Below are positions 1 to 12,646 of a stretch of 64,000 bases of DNA, piece after piece. A program made the translations under genes and the position numbers. Position 1 is the stretch's first letter; every line of letters starts with the position of its first letter. The notes below the pieces were generated by a model. It was not told the origin of the DNA, ran no database searches, and saw nothing but the letters and a program-made list of their open reading frames with translations. Source of the stretch: Euphorbia lathyris (Eukaryota; Streptophyta; Magnoliopsida; Malpighiales; Euphorbiaceae); the NCBI RefSeq assembly GCF_963576675.1, contig NC_088919.1:48692501-48756500 (forward strand). Direction: 5' to 3'.

Positions 1-3000
1 CATAGAAATTCCAAACTACGTGCACATGAACAGGAAAGTTACATTCAAACCAACAAGGAACTAAAATGATATTCTTACCTGTTCCTCCAGTTCCTGCAAA
101 TAGGTAGCCTTCTTCTCAATTCTATTTCTTAATCCAAGACGTTCAGTCTGCATTATTTACACAAAAGAAAGCATGACAAACTCATAGTAAATCTACAAAA
201 ACCACCTTAACTACTTCTCTCAGCATACAAGACAGGTATGCAATAGCCGTATTATACCTTTAATTCTTCAATATCACTCAGGCTAGTTCGAGGAAGACCT
301 TTCCATTGTATCTCCTTCTTATCTTTAGAAATAATATCCAATGCCATTAGTACATTGAGGGCATCATACACCCGCCGCCTAATGTTCTTCTCGTCATATT
401 GTTGCTGCTTTAACAGAAGAAAACGAAGTTCAGTTCATTTGCCTTGAAGATTTCTGATATAAGCAAACAATACACAAAATACATGATTTGCATTTCATCT
501 GAAAAATAGATACCTGATCTGGGGATGAAACACTGTTGCCAGGGTCAGCAAATTCTGCAACAAGTTCATCTGCCACCTGAAAAGCGCTTAAACTCTCAGA
601 TATAGCATTGCATTCATCAGATTTCGAAAAAGAAACATAAATTTGCAACTTGGCAAAAGGATGTGAATTAGTTTTGTGAACAAAGTTGCCTCTATAAAAA
701 CTCAGCCTCTATACTTGAGCAATGTTCGAAAACGAAGGCCGCCTGGACCGCCTAGGCCCTGGAAATTGAGAATCCGCCGCGATTTTCTCCAATTAGTCCC
801 TCTAGGCGTTTTATTGACTCCTAGGTGATTTTTAGCAGTCTTGCCTCCGCCTAAGCGACAATGAACAAAAGCATTTTTTATTGTGAATTTATTTTTTTTG
901 GTTAATTATAATTCAATTTTATGTTGTTTCAATGATATTGTTGTTGAAATGTTGATGTTTGCACATTTTTAAAGATATATGTTACAAATATATATGTTTT
1001 TCTATATTAAATAATTTTATATTATTATTTTTAGATAGTATAATACATATTTGAATTGAATTTATATAATAATTTGTTGATTAACAAATAAAAAATATGA
1101 AAATACAAATCCGATTAATCCCCGATTAATTCCAACTAATTCCCGATTAATCCCTAAGGGCCCTGTCCGCCCGACTAGCACCTAGCGTTTTTTACAACCT
1201 TGTACTTCAGCAAATTTCAAGCCGACCCATTACTTCATCTTCAAGTTGAAATTTTTAAGGCTGCCAAGTGCCAATTAAAAAAAGAGTAATGAAAAGCATG
1301 AATTGCATAGTTATATCTAGGAAACGTAAGAGGAAGATATATCCAACTACATCAAAAGATTTAGGAGGCAACTAACAACAAATACAAATAGACACAAAGA
1401 CGTGATTCTTCTCATGAACAGCATTGCCTATTATTAGAAAAAAGGGCATCAATAATTAAGCAAATTTAAAGAATATTAACCAACCAATCAATTAAGCCAT
1501 CTTTAAGAAATTTGAAAAATATAAATTGGCTGCCAATTTTGAAGAATCCTATTTTCTGCTCACAACATAGTGAAGCACATCTCATTTTCTCTGCGAACCC
1601 TCCATACAATATCCACTGCAGAATGGAAGAGCAATTCATGCCAATAAACTCTCCACCATCAACCCCCAGAAGGGGCTAGCAGAATCATATTGCACTGTCA
1701 ACAAGCCTAGCAAATCTTGATACCATAACAAACATGTTCAGTTACAATTCCCTAATAATGCTTGATATCTATGGTAACAAGAACATTACCCTTGGCTATG
1801 AATCTAGGAAATTATAATCTTTGAGAGCTGCAGATATAAAAAAAACATGTCTCTCACTCTGAAAGTGTGAAATAAGCGCACTAAGACTGTAGTATACCCT
1901 TACATGTTAAGATTGATTTTTCTAAAGTTGGGTCCAAGCTCCATTTATAAAAAAAAAAAAAAAAAAAAAAGATGAAATAGTTTTAACCATCATAAAAAGG
2001 ATGTATTGGAAGCACAGTAATATTTTGGAGAGCAGCATCCCAAAAGCTCCTTCAACTTATTTCGGATAAAGCACAAGTAACCTACATACACTACCTAATG
2101 GAACTTATTATATGATATGGAGTCGATGACGACAATTTTCAATCAAACAGCCTAGTAGAGTAAGTTTTTGAATCAAGGAACTGGAATATGAATAGCTTTG
2201 ACCCTTTGCTCTGAAAGTAACCGTATTACAGTAACCAACTTGGAATATTACAAGTTCTACACATTTTTGTAGAAAGTATATTAAATAAAAGATCAGAGCA
2301 GTGTATTAAATATGTCAGCAGTCATAAGGATAATTTTGGTCAAAACTAGAATTCAATCAAGGCATCGGAAATAAAAGCTTTAGAAACCACCTTACCTCAT
2401 TGTAAGTGGTCGTTCCTTTACTCTCCACTTTTTCACACACTGGACAGAAAGTCAAAGAATAAGTAGGTAACATTCATCTACACTAGAACGAACTTGTCCT
2501 TCTTCAGGAATACAAGGATAAAAGAACCACCATCCACATGATTCTCCAATTCTTGCAGGGATATATGATGAAGGAGTGAATCAAATACCTTTCATACTAA
2601 ACTGGCGGAGTCCTCTACCACTCTTATCAGCTCCAGCAGCACGCTGGCCTCTCTTTTTCTTCTTGTTACTGTTTTTAAACAATGTGAGACATCCTTAATG
2701 AAAACAATGCACACATGTAATTCATAATTCAAACAATTTCACAGATGATCTACAGCTACTAGCTACGTTACATCATACATGGAAACAAATACGGAAACAG
2801 AAACGTGTAAATAATAATAAAAAATAAGAATGTATGTATAATTTTTATGTATCTCCACATTAAAACAAATACAACAAAGTAACATAATAAACGAAAAAGG
2901 AAATTTATTTCGAAAGCATCTAGAAGATGATCTAGAAAATATTAGGAATTTACTGAACATGTGATTAACATTAATCCACTTCTAAAAATAAATTGCGTCC

Positions 3001-3760
3001 TAGGAAACGAACCAAATTTTAAGAAACGAGTTTTCAATTTTGGTAAATTAACAGAAACATGAACCTCTTTAAAATCAAAGCGTCAGTGCAACATAGGCCA
3101 CTAGTATGATGATCACCATTACTAAGATTGTAAACAAACACATGGATGTGTACTTGCAAATGATGTACAAAGCATATACCATGTCAAGCACATTACAGCT
3201 TTATGAATTAAATAGCTGCTTCTATAAAAATGCAATTATAAAAAAAATATATATGTATTCAGGATTCAAAAGCAAAAGATATCAAACAGTAGATTCTTTC
3301 CAAATTATGTGAAATTACATCTCCCCGTGAGAACAACACCGGATGCATTCAGGATTGCACAATCATCACGATAACAATTATTTCATATTCAAATGCAGTA
3401 ATTATAACAAAATTCATTGCTCAAAAACCCCCTAAATCAAAATTCAGCATAATTAACAACAAATAAAAGGACTGACCCAGCGGCATCTTGAGTGGCGGCA
3501 TCATCGGCGTGAATGTCGAGATGATTCAACCTTAGAAAGGTGTTATCACTTGCAGGCGTAGCCATGGCTTGCTCGCTCCGGCTAGAAGGAGAACCAACGC
3601 TACCGCTAGTAGACACCGATTGACCCGAAACAGTCGTGCCCCATGACCTGGTTGCACCTCCTCTAGACACAACGGTTGTCATCGGCATCGCCGTCCCTGC
3701 CCCCGCCGCCGTCTCCTGGTTCCTGTCCCCATCGTCCTGGTGGGGCCCACCAATCACCAT
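1..3760 (-). CDS. DPB: DP transcription factor (E2F dimerisation partner), 5' part, continues off the left edge
   Basis: DP proteins pair with E2F factors to bind E2F sites and control S-phase genes in the nucleus. Six coding exons are visible on the minus strand: 3760-3477, 2668-2589, 2439-2396, 576-514, 404-258 and 147-79. All have GT-AG borders and phases that join without a break (229 codons). The N-terminal exon carries the plant DP signature [17 protein letters not shown]. The next exons give a basic [11 protein letters not shown] stretch and the winged-helix DNA-binding domain with the recognition motif [15 protein letters not shown]. The last visible exon ([12 protein letters not shown]) begins the coiled-coil dimerisation region; the rest lies beyond base 1. 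I chose the ATG at 3760, not the upstream in-frame one at 3889, because the codons between read as hydrophobic leader-like noise and homology starts only after 3760. Symbol by resemblance to Arabidopsis DPB rather than DPA. Confidence 0.9.
720..1202. mobile_element. hAT-like MITE in a DPB intron
   Basis: A 483-bp non-coding insert lies in the 1.8-kb intron between DPB exons 3 and 4. Its ends are inverted and alike (CAATGTTCGAAAACG at the left; CAAGGTTGTAAAAAACG on the opposite strand at the right). It is flanked by TACTTGAG (712-719) and TACTTCAG (1203-1210), an 8-bp target duplication with one mismatch, as hAT elements make. The ends are rich in CCGCCTAGG-type motifs and the centre is AT-rich. 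There is no transposase, so it is non-autonomous. Confidence 0.72.
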
Positions 3761-4755
3761 TAAAATTAATGGATTTTTTTCGCAATTGGAAGAGAGAAAG
3801 AAACAACAATCCACCAGAAAACAGTGGGGAAGGAGTGAGGTGAGGTTTTGATGGGTTTTGAGTTGGTAAAACAGGGAAAAGGAGTTCAAAGAAGCGGTTG
3901 GATTTGCTTGGAAACGTGTTGATCTGAGGAAAGGAGAGGGAGAAAATCAGATGGAGACAAGGTGTTTGTTTATTTTGATTATGCTATTGGAAAAGAGGGG
4001 AAATTTTATTTTTTGAGGGTTTCTTCATAACTTGATTTACGTGGGAAAATTAATTGATAATTAAGTATAATCCAAATTGTAGGAATAAAAGGAATTAATT
4101 TTTTTGAAGAAAGTTATCTCTTCCGGGCTTAAGTTACGTATAGTTTTTTTTTATGGGAAGTATCAATTTAGGTTCCACGTATAAAATAAACACTAGTATA
4201 AGTTTAATATTTAAAAAATGGTACTAATTCAGGCATCGATAATAGATCGTGATACGTCATTCATATTATTCCGTTAGGTTCTATCAATTGTATGTGGATA
4301 GAGAAATCATAACTTAGCAGAGTAATATAAATAACGTGTCACGTTCCGTTATTGAAGTCTAAATTAATACAATTTTTAAACGTTAAATCATATATTTGTG
4401 ATATTTTATACGTGGAGCCTAAACTGATAGCTCTCTGACAACTATGGAAATATTTTAACACTTTATCTCTTTCAATGAAAACGCTTTGGTTCAATTAAAA
4501 CATTTGAAAATCTTCAAACCTATATTAGAATTCTAATTTCAAAAAATAAACAATTTATATGTTGAGAAAAAAAAAATCCAAAGTTAAGTTTTTAGTTATA
4601 ATCCAATGTGTAGATTCAAATATTCAATTCTAATATACAATTATTAATATTTTTATCTAATAAATTAATTAATTTAATTCTTATTAATAATTTTATAAAT
4701 TTTATTTATCTTTATTATTTTCATAAAAATTAATTAAATAAAAACTAATTTTTTT
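3761..4755. other. DPB 5' flank, no other gene seen
   Basis: The first 150 bases or so upstream of the DPB start should be its 5' UTR and core promoter on the minus strand. They include GAGA-like purine stretches as read on that strand. From about 4000 the sequence turns very AT-rich, with no long ORF and no repeat that I can define. Confidence 0.4.
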
Positions 4756-5860
4756 AGGTAATCGGAGGAGGGTGAAAACTCAAACAAAACAAGGAAAAAA
4801 AACTAATTAACGACCTATCTTATGTGAGTGTCGGCCAAACTGCTCCTCACGAAGAATAGCCTAGAGGCCTATAGGAGGCGTATCACACTAGTGATGATCC
4901 AACGAAAATGACCCTGCGAAGTTCGCCATCCAGTCAACAGTCTGATTACCTTCACGAAACGTATGAATCAGACTCAACTCCCAATCTCGACTCATGTACT
5001 CCTGACATCTCATCAACAGCCATGCTAATCGGTGGTGCTTGCTATTCTCCCCATGTATCATCGCCAGTACAGTCTGTCAATCAAGCTTCACTTGGACCCT
5101 TCTATGTAACATCTATCCCAAGCTGTTTTAAGCCCGAAATAGAGACTCTAGAATTCGGCTAATACTGTCGTACAAACGCCAAGATTCACCATAAATTCAC
5201 ATCTCTAGTGTCTCTGCTCATCCCTGATTAAGCCCCCTGCATATGTTTGGCATGGGTTCCCTTTATTGGCACCATCCGTATTTACCTTAATCCAGGACGG
5301 GTTCAAAGGTACCATCGAATCCAAATATCCCTACTTTTAGCACATGCAGCATTAACAAGCAAAAGTCGTGCATTTATGACTTCCTTCGGTCGAGCCATGA
5401 CGAACACCGCCTTATCTCATACCCACTTCTCATCTCCAAACACCATTTGACAGCGCCATTTCCAAATCCACCACAAGCACATTGAGAACAAACACGACCA
5501 AGGGATGCCATCATACACAGGCTATATACGTTAAGTTCTCCCAAAGCCGGTTTTTGCAATCTATATTGAAAAACCGGATACGATGAGTACTCGGAATGAA
5601 TTTGAGCCATATTTCTACCGCTTTTGGACAATCGCCCAAAACATGTATTTGACTCTCCGCTTCTCAGCACTCAATACAGTCCAAACTATCCGTAAGGTGA
5701 CGTGTCCTTCTATTTTCATTACACAGCAGTCTGTTATGTCCAGTTAACCATATAAAGTTGCGAACCCGTTCTGGAACCTCAAGACGCCACACCACTGCTC
5801 GTAATCTGGCCGACGACCAAACTTCCATATGTGAATTGGAATAACCATTTAGGTTCATAT
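4756..5860 (-). pseudogene. LINE 3' remnant (zinc-binding RT tail and RNase H)
   Basis: A decayed 3' part of a plant non-LTR retrotransposon, read on the minus strand. At 5858-5664 a zf-RVT segment is clear (WRLEVPERVRNFIWL, then GHNRLLCNENRRTRHL and a CIEC end). Downstream, several frames give scattered remains of the linker. At about 5160-4890 an RNase H-like end is visible (FREGNQTVDWMANFA). Many stops and shifts break it, so it is an old copy. The 3' end is uncertain; a short T run at 4750-4756 may be the tail on the opposite strand. Confidence 0.65.
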
Positions 5861-8006
5861 TAATAACTTAAAGTGGTATCCGATAAAATCACTGATTGAT
5901 TTATTAATTTTGTAAAATTTTGTGAAAGCTGTTTTATCTGTTTGTAAACAAAGATTTTCTACTTTTTTTATGTTGAATAGATTGATGGTTCTCTTCCAAA
6001 AATATTGAGCTATTAATTCGTATCCACAACTTCATCGTTCGAAATTGTCAACCAAATATAGTATAAATGTTTCTCAAGTGTATTACTCTACTTGAACCTC
6101 ACTATTAACCCGCTAATAGGTTTTGTTTGAGTTTCTGAAACTTCTATGCACACATCAATTAATCTCGTATATGGATATTCCATAAGAATTTGTCTCTATT
6201 TTAATTTTTTTCGGCCTCTTTAATTATTTCATCACACAATTGTCCTTATTATCCTTTGATTTTGAAAAATATATATATAAAAAAAACATTGTCTCCAAAA
6301 TTTTAAAAACTCTATTCTAAAAAAAAAAATCTCTCATCTCCTCTTATCTTTTTCATTGCTTGTGTTTTTTCTTGCCAATATCTCAAGTTGTTCGGACAAG
6401 AAATTTGGAGGTTGCTGAGTGGAATCTACGCTCACTGCACCAAATGATGGGTCCGATCCAACTTTCGAGTTGACTGCCTTGGTTGCTTATTGACCTGTAT
6501 TAAGGTGGGGCCTCTATGTACATTCTGAAATTAAAGTTAATAACTAATAAGAGTAAAGAAATTGAAATGTAACATGTTTAAAAAAAGTGAAATCTAACAT
6601 AATGAAGAGAGAGAAAGTAAATATTACCCATTTATAAGTTTTTATGAGTTTATAAGTACTAATCTACCCTAGACTAGGCGGTGTGGCAGTTTCTACCATG
6701 TTGGGTCTTGTGTGTTTCTTCTTTATTACTTGACTTTTTAGAGTTGGATGAGGTTTAGAAAGTGAATCAGACATTTGTTTAGACTTGGTTTGGAACACTA
6801 ACTAAGGTTAATTTGAGCAATAAGAGCTTTAAGTCGCTTAAGTTATATATCTCGAATTCGAGTTTTAGTATGTGCATTAATTTAATGTTGGAAAATTTTG
6901 AATAAAATTATATATTAATTTATATACCAACAAATACCTCCTTTCATGAACAGACTCCGTTGTATAAGTCGTGTTCGTACGTGAACAGTCGTGTCTGTCC
7001 GTGTACAGTCGTGTTCGTTCGTGAAAAGACATATCCTTTCAAGTTCTATTTATATAGAATGGATTGTCAAATTCACAAACGGTTAGGAAAAAATATTCTC
7101 TGGAATTTTTCCTACTTATCAGTTTATTCATAATGTCTTGTTTTCCTACTCCGGTGATAACTAGGCTACACACGGTTTGAGTTCGCTTGCGTAATCTGTT
7201 GTATCCTGGGAGACGATCGTCAATAGCGACAACATCTGTCTTAAAGAAACTGCTAATACAAGCCTCAGATTTGTCTATCTCTTTCCTTTTAATTTCTAGT
7301 TTTACTGTTTATATATTTTTCTGTGTTCGTTTTTTTTTTTTTTTTGTTAACCACATCCAACATTTTTAAGACAGACGTAATTGTTTGTCTAACATTTAAT
7401 TCACATATAAAGATCTATATATAGCTCCCTAATTAAACAATATGAGATCCAACCGAAGAAATAAATCTGAAGGTGCAAGAACAACCGTTTCATTAAACTG
7501 AAGTAGCCTCCTACATAGATAGAACTTCAAGTATCCAAACAGAATTGTGGATCCAACGTGGTTTAAACACCCACTAGTTATCGCAAAACTCCATTCAATT
7601 TGTGTATGCACTTTAAACTTTTACGATAAAAACGTTCATTTTTTAATTAACCACTATAGATGTTGAAGTATCTTGTATTAGTGAATTCTGGATCCGTCCG
7701 CCATAAACATCTAATACGCCATACGTACTAATGATAAGGTGATAACGACAAATGCCTAAAGAAGAAAAATTAAAGGAAAAAAAGAAAAAGAAAGTGTTTT
7801 AGTTTGGAGCTCAAAGAGTGTAAAAGAAAAAGAGAGAGCAAGTTCATCTCCCATAAAATTCCATTTGCTTTAGTAGAGGAAGCTTCTACTTCACTAAAAG
7901 GTTAAAAGACAAAAGAATGGAGAAACGGGTTTACAAATATTATTGCAATTTTAAAAGTTGGTGCTTTTATTACCACGTGGAACTAACCATGATTGCAATT
8001 GGAAGA
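5861..8006. other. Intergenic, no gene recognised
   Basis: An AT-rich stretch with low-complexity runs, such as a T tract near 7329-7346. Short ORFs here are not conserved-looking. The only defined structure is a small minisatellite at 6967-7026. Confidence 0.5.
6967..7026. repeat. 20-bp minisatellite, three units
   Basis: Three adjacent 20-bp units beginning AGTCGTG lie at 6967, 6987 and 7007. They differ by a few substitutions within the pattern AGTCGTGTTCGTNCGTGAAC. Confidence 0.7.
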
Positions 8007-8015
8007 TTTTTCATA

Positions 8016-8514
8016 GGGTAAATTTCAAATAAAACCTCTGTGGTTTCACTAATTTTTAGATAAAGCACTGTGGTTTACTTTTTGTCAAAACGAGAATTGA
8101 GGTTTTACACTTGGATTAATGCTATTAAAACCATCTTAAATGACCTGAAAATGAAAATTTTCAAAAATTAAAGTTGTTCAATGTCATATTTTCTATGGAA
8201 CTACATTTTCGATTTTCGAAAATCATCTTTTTTGAAACTTTCTCTCTCTAAATATTAATTTTCTCTCTCTTTACCAAACTTCATCTAAATAATCTCAAAA
8301 TAAAAAAGTTGAAGAATTAAAGTTGCTTAAAATATTAGTAGTTCTTAAAATGTGTCATTTTTGAAGTCGTCAAGGGTGATTTTAATAGTATCAATTGAAA
8401 AAGTCCTTATTTTGCTAAAGTTGAAAACCTCAATCATCGTTTTGACAAAAAGTAAATCACAGTCCTTTATCTGAAAATTAATGAAACTACCGGGGTTTTA
8501 TTTAAAATTTACCC
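8016..8514. mobile_element. Mutator-type MITE with long inverted ends
   Basis: A 499-bp element with inverted ends of about 80 bp, starting GGGTAAATTT and ending AAATTTACCC. Both ends carry a version of a phrase about 'AAACCTCTGTGGTTTCA' and 'ACTTTTTGTCAAAACGA'. Perfect 9-bp duplications TTTTTCATA flank it (8007-8015 and 8515-8523). A 9-bp duplication with long inverted ends is typical of Mutator-like elements. It has no coding capacity. Related internal sequence recurs near 31935-32090. Confidence 0.85.
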
Positions 8515-8673
8515 TTTTTCATATTGATTATTCGTTTCGAAACTAGTACAGATGATTTTTGTGTATAATATTTGAACTCGTAATATGTAGTTTAATCGAT
8601 TTAAGGTTTTTAATTTCTTAAACAAATTTTAGTTTAAATATGTGATAGATCCAAATTCACAACTTCTTATATG

Positions 8674-9202
8674 TAGGGCATTAAATGAGCCGAGCTGTTT
8701 ATGAACGGCTCGATGGTCGGCTCGATAAAACTTCGGTTCGTAAACGAGCCGAGTTTGAGCAGGCCAAAGCTCGGAAGCAGGCTCGATTTAAACATTTATG
8801 AACAAATTTTAGTTTTATAGAAAATTATATAGTTTTGTGTTAGTTAACAAATATCTAAACTTGATATTATTTCATTTGCTATTAGATGAATTTGTTCACA
8901 ACCATAATAAATGAGTAATAGACGAACTAGTTGTAAGCATCTTGTTTATTTATTCAAAAACTTTGCTTGTAAGTTTGTTTATGTATTAAACAGCTATTTG
9001 CGAGCAAACTTCATAAATATAATTAACGATTTACTCACAAACAATTCATGGTTAGATACTTTGGGCTAGAAACAAGCTCGAAGCTCGGCTCGAGCTCTTT
9101 TATTTTCTAATGAGCTGAGCCGAGCTTGAGCTCGTTAATTTTATAGCGAGCTGAGTTTGAGCAGGTTAAAGCTTGGCTCAACTCGGTTCAATTACAACCC
9201 TA
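8674..9202. mobile_element. hAT-like MITE, GAGCCGAGC family, copy 1
   Basis: A 529-bp element that starts TAGGGCATTAAATGAG and ends, on the opposite strand, TAGGGTTGTAATTGAA. A perfect 8-bp duplication CTTATATG flanks it (8666-8673 and 9203-9210). The ends are full of GAGCCGAGCTCG motifs in both orientations. No ORF. The same family occurs at 10002-10525 (decayed) and 26136-27289 (long, fresh). Confidence 0.85.
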
Positions 9203-9210
9203 CTTATATG

Positions 9211-10001
9211 TGATAGATCAAATATAAATACAGAATTCCAAACGACAAAAAGTTACAGGTTAAGATGTATAATTATTTATTAGTTATTGTATATTTTGTT
9301 ATAATATTATTATTTGAAATGATTTTTGTGTTTGGAAAAAGGAAATAAGGAAATGAGTTGGAGCAAAAACCTGTAGCAACATCAAAGTAAAAAAAGAAAA
9401 CGAAGAAAATACAGTTTGATGTACCAAAAATGATGAAATGGGTTAGAGATGGTCTTAGCCCTCTCTATTTAGTGGTCAATCTATCAACTCCCTCAACTCA
9501 ATAAATGTTGTACATTTGGGTCTTGTTCCTACATCGCATTGAGTACAACTCACAAGACACATTCTATATCCATCCCAATACACTTTTTGCATCCTAATAT
9601 GAACTATTTATTCATTGCTTTTAAATACGCATAAAAACCTAAGAGGTATGAAGTGTTACATTTGGTGAATTGATGAGGCTAATAGGATGCACAAGATGAG
9701 TTGAGAAGACTAAGTGACAAAATAAAACAAGTTTACAGGACACGAAGTGTTATATTTATTGAGTTGAGAAGGCTCATAAATTAACCAACAAAGGGGTTAA
9801 CTGATAAAATGAAATAAGTTTAGGGACCACCAAAACTTTCTCCCTAAACTGACACTGAAACCCGCAATTTCTTTTTTTTTACTTTTTCTTTATCCATTGC
9901 CATGTGAATCAAGTCAACACTTCATTCATCTCTTACTTTCGTATTTCATGATTGTTTATGTTTAGTAAGGAGGAAAGGAATCCGGGTAAATTGCACCAAT
10001 G
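9211..10001. other. Intergenic, no gene seen
   Basis: Nothing coding. The segment 9440-9840 has a loosely repeated phrase ('gaagtgttacatttggtgaattga' type) that may be an old inverted-repeat element, but I could not set its ends. Confidence 0.35.
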
Positions 10002-10525
10002 TAGTGAGTTGGACCACTTATGAACATTTAGATGTTCAACTCGATAAAAAGTCAATCATTTTCGGTTCAATTTATATACGAGTCAAACTTGATCAAGGTG
10101 AAGTTCCGTTCAAAAACTCATAAGCATGTTCGATTATAGGTTCATGAGCAAACTAGATTATAATGTTCATGGACACACTTGCGAGCAACCTTGGTTCAAT
10201 TATTATGTTAATAATAGTATTCATATAAAGGGGAAATATAAAACAATGTAGTGTCGTGTAAATTTAGTTTTGTAGGTTTCAAAACTGTGTAGTTTTGTGT
10301 TAAAGAAATTTCAAATCAATATAATTAATGAATATATTTAATGAGTTGTTCGCGAATGAAAATCATGAACTGAATTAACAAGTTGCTCGTGAGCAAAGCT
10401 CATGAATAAGCTCGTTAACAAGCTCATGGGCAGCTCATGAACAGAATGCTAAGCTCGAACTGGTCAATTTTCTGACGAGTTCAGCCCGAGCAAGCCAAAA
10501 CTCGGCTCGACTCGATACAATCCTA
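10002..10525. mobile_element. hAT-like MITE, GAGCCGAGC family, decayed copy
   Basis: Aligns by eye with the element at 8674-9202: a start TAGTGAG, then TTATGAAC and CTCGATAAAA in the same order, and an end with CTCGGCTCGACTCG followed by ATACAATCCTA. The flanks do not show a convincing 8-bp duplication, so the ends are approximate and the copy is old. Confidence 0.5.
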
Positions 10526-10884
10526 GGCGCTGATGGTTCGAGGGGCATTTTTCACAACTCTAGAGAAATCCCTCAAGGTGCGTTTGCTTTTCCAGTTTCA
10601 AACACTTCCGCAACATCTTGCCGAGCTAAAAGCAGCAATGATAGCCATCCAAATTGCCTGGGATCGTAATTGGAAGCAGCTTTGGCTAGACTCCAACTCT
10701 TATTCGTACTGGACCTCTTCAGACAGCATGCGTCGGTTGTTTCCTGGACTTTTCGATCTAAGTGGCATCAATGCTTATGTTTGACAGCTTCGATATCATT
10801 CATTGTATCCCATATTTATGGAGAAGGAAACGCAGCAACTGATGCTTTAGTAAAATTTGGTCATTGGTGGCTTCCTCACCCTTA
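10526..10884 (+). pseudogene. RNase H-like domain fragment (retroelement remnant)
   Basis: Two overlapping frames together resemble the plant RNase H (RVT_3-type) domain found at the C-terminus of LINEs. The first part has GADGSRGAF and LAELKAAMIAIQIAW followed by LWLDSNS. After a frameshift near 10690-10720 come VVSWTFRSKWHQCL and SHIYGEGNAATDALVKFGH. No start codon or upstream RT is present. It is probably a fragment of a LINE; a host RNase H-like gene relic is possible. Confidence 0.55.
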
Positions 10885-10893
10885 ATTTTATAA

Positions 10894-11448
10894 GTGTTAA
10901 TGTGCAAAAATACCACTAACGTCTAAAATGGTGCAATTTTACCCCTAACGTTGGAAGCTAAGAGCAATTTTACCCCAACATTGATAAATTGGATCAATTT
11001 GAGAAATAATTCATCAAACTGTCTTCTCGGTCATGAATCTTGTCATCTACACTTCACACGTACGTCATTTTATAAGTAACAAATCACAAACATATGTTGG
11101 GATGTGAAAAAAATAAAAAAAAATATATCGTCTTTTGTACGAATTAGACAAAAAAAATCAAAAAATTCACTGAATTTATAAATATTAATCTTTAATTTTA
11201 TTATTAAATTACAAAAAAAACATGAAATCATTTTTTAAAATACGAATGGATATGTAATTGGTGCAAAATAAAGAACAAAAATATATGTGTTTTATAATAG
11301 TATCTGAAATTGACCCAAATTATCAACGTTAGGGGTAAAATTGCTCTTGGCTACAAAAGTTAGGGGAAAATTGCACCATTTTAGACGTTAGGGGTAAAAT
11401 TGCTCCTGGTCCAAAACGTTAAGGGTACGTATTTTTGCACCTTAACCC
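10894..11448. mobile_element. Mutator-type MITE with compound inverted ends
   Basis: A 555-bp element. The left end reads GTGTTAATGTGCAAAAATAC and the right end, reversed, GGGTTAAGGTGCAAAAATAC. The inverted ends run on for more than 100 bp with a repeated phrase like AAAATGGTGCAATTTTACCC. It is flanked by a perfect 9-bp duplication ATTTTATAA (10885-10893 and 11449-11457). No coding capacity. Confidence 0.85.
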
Positions 11449-11457
11449 ATTTTATAA

Positions 11458-12646
11458 TTATTTTATTTTGGATTATTGTACTGGATATGATCAGTTCCTT
11501 CTGGCATATAAAGTAGCCATTGAAGTTATGCAATTAAAAATGTTTTGCCATGCTTTACTAATTCATCTTTTTAAGGATTGCCGTGGTACCAGATTATATT
11601 GGAAGAATGCAAGTTTGGTTTATCTTGTTGCCAATTTGGTTTATCCTGTTTACAAATTACCAGGCTTGGATTGTTTGAATTGGTTTGCATATTTTATCAA
11701 AGGAAGAATTTGTGATTTTTTGTGGTGTAATCTATTACATATGGTCTGAGCTGAATCAGATTACCCATGGAAAATCTTTTTTGGGAGCTTTCAAATCAAA
11801 TTGCAACAGTTAAGAGTTCAATGGCTGGTTATGTGGCCGGGTTGCTCGGTGATTGTCTTGGTACGGGGTTTTCTGGTCGTGCATTTGCTGTTGGGGCGGG
11901 GTCTCGAGGGTCGGGAATGCTGAGTTCAATCGGATGCTGGATTTGCGGTCTAATCTTGGCCTATATGGCGGCTTGTCTTTTAATTTTGGAGGTGTAAATG
12001 CTTTGGATGCAGTTCATGGTCGTGTGTTTGATGTTGGCGGTAATGGTTTTTTGTCCAATAGCCAAGGAGATTTGCTTGCTAACATGGATTCTGCTAATGG
12101 AGCCGGTGTTTCTGCTTCGTATTTATAAACTAAATTGTGACGCGGCTTTTTCAAACAGAAATTTTGCTGAGTTCTTTCAGCATGATTGTAAGAGATTGCA
12201 ATATACTTGTTAACTTGTCAGAGGACATTGTAACCAAAAAAAAAAAACTTGTCAGAGGACATGCCAATTGGTACAACTTTGACGGCCTTACACGCTGAGT
12301 TGATATCGGTTCTATTTTCAATTCGGATTGCTCGTGATTGTAGATTTATGGCTTCTGACTCTGTATCTGCAATCAAATTGATAAGAAGTGATCAAGTAAT
12401 AGCTAATTCTTTGAGTGTAATTATTGGAGATATTCTGGAGGAGGCAAAATGCTTTTTGTCAATTGATTTTGTTCATGAGAAACGACAAGCTAATTCTACA
12501 GCGCATAATTTAGCAGTTTAGGTTAACTCTCTTTATCAGTTGGAAATTTTTATAGAAGATTTTTCTGTGTGTTTCTTCTTGTATTCAAAATGATTGTGCT
12601 TGATTTGTTTCGTAATACAAGTTTCTGTTTATAAAAAAAAAAAAAA
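11458..12646 (+). pseudogene. LINE 3' fragment with RNase H domain and poly(A)
   Basis: 5'-truncated non-LTR retrotransposon tail. The clearest part is 12249-12521, an RNase H-like segment with LHAELISVLFSIRIARDC, ASDSVSAIKLI and FVHEKRQANSTAHNLA. Upstream 11767-12130 is broken coding sequence in more than one frame. A run of A at 12633-12646 is the likely poly(A) tail. I could not find the target duplication, so the 5' limit is a guess. Confidence 0.55.

Noticed and set aside
3636..3851. Plus-strand ORF over the DPB first exon
   Set aside because: Shadow of the DPB coding exon, whose frame and splice phases are well supported.
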